A DNA stretch of 64,000 nucleotides, taken from Deltaproteobacteria bacterium CSP1-8. Its GTDB lineage: Bacteria > Desulfobacterota > Deferrimicrobia > Deferrimicrobiales > Deferrimicrobiaceae. Location: contig LDXO01000008.1 of assembly GCA_001443455.1 (NCBI GenBank), forward strand, positions 1-64,000, in the 5' to 3' direction. The position numbers were made by a program, and so were the translations under genes. The notes below the pieces were generated by a model, which saw only the letters and a list, made by a program, of their open reading frames with translations, did no database searches and was not told the DNA's origin. Below are positions 28,256 through 35,656 of this stretch, in pieces (positions within the stretch are counted from its first letter, which is position 1; each line of letters starts with the position of its first letter).

Positions 28256-28330
28256 GCCTAACAACAGGCTGAAGCTGACGGCTCGCCGTGTTTTTCGCTG
28301 AGCGTTCGCAGCTGAAGCGGAGCGTTAGGT
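28256..28330 (+). repeat. attC 22
   Basis: GCCTAACAACAGGCTGAAGCTGACGGCTCGCC...GCGTTCGCAGCTGAAGCGGAGCGTTAGGT. Confidence 0.93.
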
Positions 28331-28379
28331 GGACTAACAACAATGGGAATGACCAGAAGCACTTCCTGAAGGGGCACGA

Positions 28380-28808
28380 ATGAGTTCTGAGTCGAGGGAT
28401 GTCTGCCGTTGGTCGAAATGGGCGCTCTTTGTTGCCTTTCTGATCACTATTCCGGTTCCGTATATCATGTTCGTTGTTGGTGGTATGGTACCCATGTTCT
28501 TCATTCTCTTTCTTGCGATACAGGGTCTCATCGTGGCATTGCCGAAATTCACGGCCGAAGGGTTTTGGATGCTTGGGGTCTTGTGGGCACATGTGGTGAT
28601 ACTCGGCGGTCTCCTTTACATCGGAGCAAGCGGGATCCATTGGTTTCTGCTCCGTGTTCTCCCTCAACGTCACGCCAAATTCATCGTGTTCGCGTTGATC
28701 GCTGTTCTTTTTGCTTTGGCATCAATCTTTGATATCTATCATGTGCATGGTCATAACTATGCTCCACCGGCAAATATTTTTAGGTTCATTAAAGCATTCG
28801 CCACCTAA
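28380..28808 (+). CDS. Cassette 23: hypothetical membrane protein
   Basis: Several TM-like segments; ends inside attC 23 R''. Confidence 0.7.
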   Translation: MSSESRDVCRWSKWALFVAFLITIPVPYIMFVVGGMVPMFFILFLAIQGLIVALPKFTAEGFWMLGVLWAHVVILGGLLYIGASGIHWFLLRVLPQRHAKFIVFALIAVLFALASIFDIYHVHGHNYAPPANIFRFIKAFAT

Positions 28809-28892
28809 CAGGTTGAAGCTGACGGCGCCAGGAGCCGTTATTTAATTGGGGCGGCAATCAATTGCGCCCGTAGCTTAACCGGAGCGTCAGAC
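28803..28892 (+). repeat. attC 23 (variant R' GTCAGAC)
   Basis: ACCTAACAGGTTGAAGCTGACGGCGCC...GCGCCCGTAGCTTAACCGGAGCGTCAGAC. Confidence 0.88.
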
Positions 28893-28911
28893 CCACGCAG
28901 AGATATGTACA

Positions 28912-29205
28912 ATGAGACCTAGAGAGATGTTAAATCAAAGAAAGAAGGTTTACTTAATGATCGTGGCGATAAGTTTTGTCATATTGGCCATACTAGCGTT
29001 CTTGGACAAATATTTACCTCGATCATTGTTCAATGTGATAACACTTGGCTCAGGTACTGTATTTGCGGTTGGTATATTATTGGTGTACATAGGAATTAAA
29101 TGTCCTAAGTGCAATAAAATATTGGGTCTTAAATTTGTATTTGCAGAGGAAACACTTATCCATTGTCCTCGTTGCGGAATTAACTTCGATGAAGACTCAT
29201 TATAA
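28912..29205 (+). CDS. Cassette 24: small membrane protein with C-terminal zinc-ribbon-like CxxC pair
   Basis: Two hydrophobic segments then KCPKCNK...HCPRCG. Confidence 0.7.
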   Translation: MRPREMLNQRKKVYLMIVAISFVILAILAFLDKYLPRSLFNVITLGSGTVFAVGILLVYIGIKCPKCNKILGLKFVFAEETLIHCPRCGINFDEDSL

Positions 29206-29216
29206 ATATATGCGAG

Positions 29217-29330
29217 GTTTAACAACCGGTTGAAGCTGACGGCTCCTTCGGGTCACGCCTCTTGCTTTCGAAGAGGCGCTGGGGGCAAGAAGCGCGCCCC
29301 TCGGCACGCAGCTTAGCCTGATCGTTAGAC
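29217..29330 (+). repeat. attC 24 (long form)
   Basis: GTTTAACAACCGGTTGAAGCTGACGGCTCC...TCGGCACGCAGCTTAGCCTGATCGTTAGAC. Confidence 0.9.
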
Positions 29331-29414
29331 ACACTTTCAAATCAATTTTCGGTGGCACCTTGCCATATGGGGATATCGATGATACGCTTAGACGTACTAT
29401 AGGAGGTTCTGCCT

Positions 29415-29690
29415 ATGGGCAAGGTGCCGAACATCATTCCGATCACCGACCTTCGACAAGACGCGGCCAGTGTTCTCAAGCGCGTCCGGAGTTCCCGCGC
29501 CCCCGTCTTCATTACACAGCGTGGTCGTGCTGCGGCAGTGATGATGAGCACGGAAGCGTTTGAGAAGGCCGAGCACGAGCGGGAGCTTCTTCGCATTCTG
29601 GCGCATGGGGATAAGGAGATTGCAGCCGGAAAGGGACACGACCTGGAATCGGTCTTGGCAGAAGCCGATGCGCTCTTGGCGGAAGACTGA
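29415..29690 (+). CDS. Cassette 25: Phd/YefM-family antitoxin
   Basis: IIPITDLRQDAASVLKRVRSSRAPVFITQRGRAAAVMMSTEAFEKAEHERELLRIL. Confidence 0.92.
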   Translation: MGKVPNIIPITDLRQDAASVLKRVRSSRAPVFITQRGRAAAVMMSTEAFEKAEHERELLRILAHGDKEIAAGKGHDLESVLAEADALLAED

Positions 29691-29693
29691 TCG

Positions 29694-29996
29694 GTGAAGA
29701 TCCTCTTCACCCCTTCCGCCCGCAGCCAGTTTCTCTCTGCCATAGCATACCTCCGCCAAGATAATCCTGATGCGGCGTTGCGTTTCCGTCGCCGCGCGGA
29801 GACTGTCCTGAAGAGACTCGTGAAGTTACCGGGGTCCGGAAGAGTGATTCCGGAGTTTCCTGATCTTCCACATCGGGAAGGGATTATTCCACCCTATCGT
29901 TTTTTTTATCGGGTGAAAGGAAAGATCATATGGATTGTCGCTGTCCGGCACGGAGCACAACTGGCCGGAGTTCCTGAAGACATTGACGGTGTATAA
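29694..29996 (+). CDS. Cassette 25: ParE/RelE-type toxin
   Basis: KILFTPSARSQFLSAIAYLRQDNPDAALRFRRRAETVLKRLVKLPGSGRVIPEFP...YRFFYRVKGKIIWIVAVRHGAQ. Confidence 0.92.
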   Translation: MKILFTPSARSQFLSAIAYLRQDNPDAALRFRRRAETVLKRLVKLPGSGRVIPEFPDLPHREGIIPPYRFFYRVKGKIIWIVAVRHGAQLAGVPEDIDGV

Positions 29997-30066
29997 CTCC
30001 CGGCTGGAGCGGACGGCTGCCCTGCCGTTCGTTGAAGGTCACGCAGCGGAAGCTGGGCGCTGAAAC
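29991..30066 (+). repeat. attC 25, terminal and decayed
   Basis: GTATAACTCCCGGCTGGAGCGGACGGCTGCCC...ACGCAGCGGAAGCTGGGCGCTGAAAC; R' core lost. Confidence 0.6.
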
Positions 30067-30120
30067 AATGAAGGTCTTGACTCATGGCAACTCGTTCGGG
30101 GGGGAAGGGGATCCATTGAT

Positions 30121-30588
30121 ATGACTCACAAGAAAATCGCCATGGAACATGATAAGAAGATTGCTCTTGTCGCGCACGACAACAAGAAACGTGATCTGGT
30201 GGAATGGGCAAAATATAATCGAGTGCTCTTGGCTCACCACAAGATCTACGCTACCGGGACAACCGGCGAGGTATTGGAACAGGAGCTTGGCTTCAATATT
30301 ACCAAACTCCAGAGTGGGCCATTGGGCGGTGATCAGCAAATCGGCGCCAAGATAGCCGACAGTGAGATTGATTTTCTCATCTTTTTCTGGGACCCGCTTG
30401 AACCGCAACCCCACGATCCCGATGTCAAGGCGCTCTTGCGCATGGCGGTCGTTTGGAACATTCCCATTGCCTGCAATCGTGCTTCCGCCGATTTCATGAT
30501 CTCCTCCCCCTTGATGGATGGCGATTATGACCGTCTTGTGCCGGATTATGATGTATATCGAACCCGGAAGATCGCCGGGGACGAATGA
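30121..30588 (+). CDS. mgsA: Methylglyoxal synthase
   Basis: [22 protein letters not shown]...LFATGTTG-like [11 protein letters not shown]...[16 protein letters not shown]...[45 protein letters not shown]. Confidence 0.95.
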   Translation: MTHKKIAMEHDKKIALVAHDNKKRDLVEWAKYNRVLLAHHKIYATGTTGEVLEQELGFNITKLQSGPLGGDQQIGAKIADSEIDFLIFFWDPLEPQPHDPDVKALLRMAVVWNIPIACNRASADFMISSPLMDGDYDRLVPDYDVYRTRKIAGDE

Positions 30589-30628
30589 GCAGGTTGGTGA
30601 GCCGGGACCCTTTCGAAAGGGCAAATAG

Positions 30629-31519
30629 ATGCGTTTCCCCCTTTTGCCTGACCGACCCTGGACCCTTCTGGTCATCGCTGTCGCAGGGTATTGCGCAATC
30701 CTCGTGTTCGTCTACTTTCGGCAGGAAAAGATCCTGTATTTTCCCGATGTCTACCCTTTGGCGTCGGCGGCAATCCGCGCGAAGGCGCTCCATTTTCGAC
30801 TCTGGCCGGAACATGCCCTCGATTACCACGGTTTCGTCCAGGCGGACGGTCCCACGTCGCCGAAAGGAGTGATCCTGCTGTTCCATGGGAACGCAGGCAC
30901 GGCGCCGGACCGGTTCTTCTACGCGCAGGAATTGGGGCAACTCGGGTACCGGTTGATCCTCTTTGAATACCCCGGCTACGGGGCGCGCCCGGGGGAATTG
31001 GGGGAAGCCACCTTCGTTTCCGCCGCGGTGGATGCGGCCCGCGCGGCAGTCGAACAATTTGGCGGTCCGCTGGTTCTGCTGGGCGAATCGTTGGGGTGCG
31101 GCATAGCGGCTGCGGTGGCGGGTTCGAAACAGGCTCCGGTCGCCGGAGTGGTATTGATTACCCCTTGGGATACGCTGCCCGACATGGCGCAGTCCGTCTT
31201 CTGGTATCTCCCCGCAAGATGGATGACCCGGGATCGGTACGACAACGTCTTCAACCTGAGCGAATACGACGGGCCGGTGGCAGTGGTGGTGGCGGAAAAG
31301 GACGACGTCATTCCGCCCGAACGCGGTCTCCGGTTGTTCGAACGGCTTTCCGGGAGGAAAAAGTTGTGGCTGTTGCCGGGCGCAGGCCACAACACCTGGC
31401 CTGCCGCCGTGGATTCCCTGTGGTGGAGTGACGTCATCCGTTTTGTGACGACGGAAAAACCGCCTGCCGATGTCCCGCACGGGAAGGATGGCAACCCGTC
31501 GTCTGCTCCCATACCCTGA
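30629..31519 (+). CDS. Alpha/beta hydrolase (BEM46/YfhR-like)
   Basis: VILLFHGNAGTAPDRFFYAQELGQLGYRLILFEYPGYGARPG...LLGESLGCGIAAAVA...AEKDDVIPPERG...GAGHNTWP. Confidence 0.88.
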   Translation: MRFPLLPDRPWTLLVIAVAGYCAILVFVYFRQEKILYFPDVYPLASAAIRAKALHFRLWPEHALDYHGFVQADGPTSPKGVILLFHGNAGTAPDRFFYAQELGQLGYRLILFEYPGYGARPGELGEATFVSAAVDAARAAVEQFGGPLVLLGESLGCGIAAAVAGSKQAPVAGVVLITPWDTLPDMAQSVFWYLPARWMTRDRYDNVFNLSEYDGPVAVVVAEKDDVIPPERGLRLFERLSGRKKLWLLPGAGHNTWPAAVDSLWWSDVIRFVTTEKPPADVPHGKDGNPSSAPIP

Positions 31520-32070
31520 TGCAGAGGATCAAGAGAAAGCGCTTGTCATTCGTCTGGATGTACCCCATGTCGGAATCGGGGATGAAGCCTCTGCGAATCC
31601 TCCTTCCGGTCATGCTGGTCGCGACGGCGTCGCTCGTCGCGGGTCAAGATCGGTCACCGTCTTCGGCCGACGCGGCTGCCGCCTTCGCCGCGGAACTGTC
31701 ACGCTTTTCCCCCTTGCATGATGACGTCCCGCTTCGAACCTATGCGATCCGCGATCTCGACCGCGACGGGCGGTATGAAGTCCTGGAAACCGTATCCGCA
31801 TTCGAAAGCGCTCCGGGGTTTCTCAACGTAGAAATCGGTCCCGCATTCGAATGGGTACACGTGTACCGGTGCAAAGACGGCAAGTTCACGGAGGATACCC
31901 GGTCGTTTCGATGGTTCCTCTTGGAACGGAAGGCGCATTACGAGTTCTGGCGGAGGGTACTGGATGCTCCCTCGGTCCTCAGCCCTGATAGCCGCTCCCT
32001 CGTGGAGGCAAACCGCGCCGATTTTCGGCGCATCATGGACATGTACCTGAAGAGGATCGGGGACCCCTAA
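31519..32070 (+). CDS. Hypothetical secreted protein (start uncertain)
   Basis: Signal-peptide-like LRILLPVMLVATASLVAG; RTYAIRDLDRDGRYEVLETV. Confidence 0.6.
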   Translation: MQRIKRKRLSFVWMYPMSESGMKPLRILLPVMLVATASLVAGQDRSPSSADAAAAFAAELSRFSPLHDDVPLRTYAIRDLDRDGRYEVLETVSAFESAPGFLNVEIGPAFEWVHVYRCKDGKFTEDTRSFRWFLLERKAHYEFWRRVLDAPSVLSPDSRSLVEANRADFRRIMDMYLKRIGDP

Positions 32071-32164
32071 CATTCGAATTCGAGGCAGGGTGCGTGGGGA
32101 GAAAGGGCTCCGGCAGGCCGGCACGGGATCGCCGACGAACCGGCGGATTCGTGCGTTCGCCTGC

Positions 32165-32914
32165 CTACAACCGGTTGATCACCGAAGAGAGGACCCCGGC
32201 GCCGAAGCCGTTGTCGATGTTGACCACCGCCACCGTCGGGGAACAGGAGTTGAGCATCCCCAACAGGGCGGCCACCCCGCCGAAGCTCGCCCCGTACCCG
32301 ACGCTCGTCGGGACGGCGATGACGGGCTTGTCGGTGAGTCCGCCGACCACGGAGGCGAGCGCCCCCTCCATGCCGGCCACCACGACGATCACCCTCGCCG
32401 AGAGAAGCGCCTCTTTCTGCATCAGCAGGCGGTGGATCCCGGCCACTCCCACGTCGTAGAGCCTCTCCACGCGGTTCCCGAGAAACTCCGCGGTCACGGC
32501 CGCCTCCTCGGCGACCGGGATATCCGACGTGCCGGCGGTGACCACGAGGATATTCCCTTTGCCGTCCTTCTCCGCCGCCGCGGACCGGATCACGGCACAC
32601 CGGGCCTCCGGGTACAGGGATGCCCGGCGGAAGTGCTTCCGGACCGCCTTGCGCTTCTCTTCATCGACGCGTGTGATCAGAACGTCCGCGCCGGCCTTCC
32701 GCATGGCGCGCGCGATCCTGACGATCTGCGCGGGGGTCTTCCCCTCCCCGAGGATCACTTCCGGCACGCCCTGCCGGATCGCCCTGTGGTGGTCGACGCT
32801 TGCCATCCCGATGTTCTCGAACGGCAGGGACCGGATCTTCCGGAAGGCGGTGTCGACGGACGCCTTCCCCTCGGCCACCTGCCGCAACAACTGTTTCAGC
32901 ATTTTTGCGGTCAA
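32165..32914 (-). CDS. larB: Nickel pincer cofactor biosynthesis protein LarB
   Basis: VTAGTSDIPVAEEAAVTAEFLGNRVERLYDVGVAGIHRLL...VVVAGMEGALASVVGGL...PTSVGYGASFGGVAALLGMLNSCSPTVAVVNIDNGFGAG. Confidence 0.95.
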   Translation of the reverse strand: MTAKMLKQLLRQVAEGKASVDTAFRKIRSLPFENIGMASVDHHRAIRQGVPEVILGEGKTPAQIVRIARAMRKAGADVLITRVDEEKRKAVRKHFRRASLYPEARCAVIRSAAAEKDGKGNILVVTAGTSDIPVAEEAAVTAEFLGNRVERLYDVGVAGIHRLLMQKEALLSARVIVVVAGMEGALASVVGGLTDKPVIAVPTSVGYGASFGGVAALLGMLNSCSPTVAVVNIDNGFGAGVLSSVINRL

Positions 32915-34212
32915 TCCGACCCCTCCCAGGGCTCCATTCCCAGTCCTTCCTCTCCCTCTTCTTCTTCCGCGAACGAGCCGCCGGCCAGCCGGCCGGCGAG
33001 GCGCACCCGCACCTCCTTCACCGCTCGCTCGGAGGCGGATACCACGGTAAACTCGGCCCCCGGAACGACAAACGTTTCCCCCGCGGCGGGGATTCTCCCC
33101 GCGAGGGAAATGAGCATCCCCCCGAGCGTCGAATAATCCCCGGCCGGGAGGGAGATGCCGATCTCCTCCTCGAACCTGCCCGCTTCCATCTTTCCGGGGA
33201 CGAGGAAGACGTCGGAGGCGATTTTTTTATAATATTCCATCCCCCGGTCGTATTCATCCTCGATCTCCCCTACGACCTCCTCCACGACGTCCTCGGCGGT
33301 GACGATCCCGGTTACGCCCCCGTGCTCGTCGACGACGACGGCGAAGGATGTCCCCCCCTCCTGGAAATTTCGCATCAATTCGTCGATCGGCATCAACTCG
33401 GGCACGCAGAGGGCTTTTCGCATGAGCGGCCGAACGGGAGAGTCCGGCGGCTGTCCCATGATGTCGATCACATGGAGGAACCCGACGACGTGGTCGATCC
33501 GCTCCCGGTACACCGGATAGCGGGAATAGCCGCTCTGGGAGGCGAGGGCAGCGGCGTCCCGGCAGGTACCCTCTTCCGGCAGGGCCACGACGTGGACCAA
33601 GGGACGGAAGATGTCGGCGACCTTCTTTTCGCCGAAATGGAACACCCGCCGCACCATCGTGCGTTCGTGGGCCTCCACGTCCGAACCCGAGCGGCTCATC
33701 TGGAGGATGATCCGAAGCTCCTCCCGCGTGACCATCCCATGGAGGGGGGGGACCCCTCCGAACGGCCTGGACAGGACGCGCGCGAAGAATGCCGCGACCG
33801 AAACGAGCGGGTAGAGCGCCCCCTGGGCGAACCAGATGAACCGGGCGGCGGGCCCGACGAGGCGGTCCGCCCGCGGCTGCGCGAAACTCTTTGGGACGAC
33901 CTCCCCGAAAAGGATGACGAGGGGGGTGATCACTCCGACGGCGATCCACGCCGCACGATCCCCGTAGCGCGGGAGGAAATGGGAGGTGGTGAGGACCGTA
34001 CTCAACACGACGAAGATGTTCGTCCCCGTCAGCGTGGTGGCGAGCGCGCGGTCCGGGTGCTCGAGCAGTGCAAGGGCGGTCGCGGCCCCTCGCTCCCCCC
34101 GGCGCAAGCCATCGGTAAGCTTGTGCCGGTCCGCGGAGACGAGGACCATCTCCGCTCCGGTGAACAACCCCTCCATCAAAAGGCAGAGCGCGATGAGGAG
34201 AACAAGGGTCAC
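32911..34212 (-). CDS. CNNM/HlyC-CorC family transporter (CBS domains)
   Basis: DUF21-like N-terminus, LMRNFQEGGTSFAVVVDEHGGVTGIVTAEDVVEEVVGEIEDE. Confidence 0.9.
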   Translation of the reverse strand: MTLVLLIALCLLMEGLFTGAEMVLVSADRHKLTDGLRRGERGAATALALLEHPDRALATTLTGTNIFVVLSTVLTTSHFLPRYGDRAAWIAVGVITPLVILFGEVVPKSFAQPRADRLVGPAARFIWFAQGALYPLVSVAAFFARVLSRPFGGVPPLHGMVTREELRIILQMSRSGSDVEAHERTMVRRVFHFGEKKVADIFRPLVHVVALPEEGTCRDAAALASQSGYSRYPVYRERIDHVVGFLHVIDIMGQPPDSPVRPLMRKALCVPELMPIDELMRNFQEGGTSFAVVVDEHGGVTGIVTAEDVVEEVVGEIEDEYDRGMEYYKKIASDVFLVPGKMEAGRFEEEIGISLPAGDYSTLGGMLISLAGRIPAAGETFVVPGAEFTVVSASERAVKEVRVRLAGRLAGGSFAEEEEGEEGLGMEPWEGSD

Positions 34213-34215
34213 GGT

Positions 34216-35463
34216 TCAGGCCTCCCCTCCCGCTTCGTTGCGCACCCCGATCTCGACGATCCGGATCCCCTTGACCCTCTCCACGGTGAACCGAAAGGGG
34301 CCGAGAAGGATCGAGTCGCCCTTCCCGGGAAGCCTGCCGAACTCGTGGAGGAGCAGGCCCGCCACCGTGTCCCACTCCTGGTCGGGGAGACCCGCCGAGA
34401 AGGCCTCGTTGAACCGGTGGATCGGCATCTTCCCGAGTACGCGCCAGGATCCGCCCGCCCGGGGCAGCAGCTCCTTTTCCTCCCGGTCGTGCTCCTCCCG
34501 GATCTCCCCGAAGAGCTCCTCGAGCACGTCCTCCAACGTCACGATCCCGACGATCTCCCCGAACTCGTCGACGACGAGCGCGAGGTGCACCTTGAGCCGC
34601 TGGAACTCCCGCAACAGGAGGGGCAGCTTCTTCGAGGTGGGAACGACGAAAGGCGGCTTGAGCAGGGCGGAGAGCGGCGCCTCCCCCTCCCCGTCCGCCA
34701 CCGGGCGCAGCAGATCCTTCAAGTAGAGGATGCCGACGACCTCCCTTCGATCCCCCTGATAGACGGGGATCCGCGAGCGACGGTACTTTCGGGACTGCGC
34801 CAGAAGATCCTGGCGAGGGATGTCGACGGGTACCATGAACACATCGGCAAGCGGGGTCATGATCTCGCCCGCCCGCTGATCGGTCAGCTCGAAGATGTTG
34901 TGGATGAGCTCCCTCTCCCCCGGGTCGAGCGTCCCGCTCTCGCCTCCGACGTCCACGAGGGCCCGGAACTCCCGCTCGGTGAGCCCCCATTTCCTCTCCA
35001 CGATCCTCCCTCCCCCCAGCAGGCGCAGAATCCCTTCAGCCACCTTCTCCATGAGAAACCGCACCGGCGAGATGATGCGCGAGAAGAGGAGGAACGGTCT
35101 GGCGGCGCGGAGAGAGAAGGATTTGGCCCTTGGCCACACGATGCACTTGGAGGTGATGTCCCAGATCAGGATCCCGAGGGTGCCGGCGGAGAGCGCAACG
35201 ATCTCCCCGTGCGCCGGGACGATCGGGATCAGGAGGGCGGCGAGCAGGGAGGAGATGGAGACGTTGGCGAGTTCGTTGCCGATGAAGATTGTCGCGATCA
35301 GCCGGCTCGGCGTCTCGAGCATCTTCCCGATCACGCCCGCCACCCGGTTTCCTTCCTTTTTCCACTTCATGAAATCGACGCGGCGGAGCGCGAAAAACGC
35401 CGTCTCCGTGGCCGAGAAAAAGGCCGACGCGAGAAAGAGGAGGGGAAGAAGGAGCCACTTCAT
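34216..35463 (-). CDS. CNNM/HlyC-CorC family transporter (second paralog)
   Basis: MKWLLLPLLFLASAFFSATETAFFALRR...LALVVDEFGEIVGIVTLEDVLEELFGEIREEHD. Confidence 0.9.
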   Translation of the reverse strand: MKWLLLPLLFLASAFFSATETAFFALRRVDFMKWKKEGNRVAGVIGKMLETPSRLIATIFIGNELANVSISSLLAALLIPIVPAHGEIVALSAGTLGILIWDITSKCIVWPRAKSFSLRAARPFLLFSRIISPVRFLMEKVAEGILRLLGGGRIVERKWGLTEREFRALVDVGGESGTLDPGERELIHNIFELTDQRAGEIMTPLADVFMVPVDIPRQDLLAQSRKYRRSRIPVYQGDRREVVGILYLKDLLRPVADGEGEAPLSALLKPPFVVPTSKKLPLLLREFQRLKVHLALVVDEFGEIVGIVTLEDVLEELFGEIREEHDREEKELLPRAGGSWRVLGKMPIHRFNEAFSAGLPDQEWDTVAGLLLHEFGRLPGKGDSILLGPFRFTVERVKGIRIVEIGVRNEAGGEA

Positions 35464-35656
35464 GGAGCGTTCCCTTCCCCGAGCGCTGCGTTCCCCGGCG
35501 CGGCGGGGGAAGATGCGGAACCCCGCGCGGGGAGGCGGGAGCCCCCCCTCCGTGACCCGGCGGCCCGCCGGAGGCGCGCGCCGGAGGCACGCGTCACCAT
35601 GATGAACCCGAACACCCCGAGGTCGCGAAGATCCGCCGGGGTCGGGTCGGTATCCT

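Noticed and set aside
8843-29330. Regularly recurring ~70-110 bp repeat resembling a CRISPR-like array
   Set aside because: Spacing is gene-sized (0.4-3 kb), repeats have internal variable hairpins and RYYYAAC/GTTRRRY ends, and an IntI precedes them: these are attC sites, not CRISPR repeats.
30001-30066. Possibility that mgsA belongs to the cassette array
   Set aside because: The preceding attC is decayed and no attC follows mgsA; it is better placed in the chromosomal flank.
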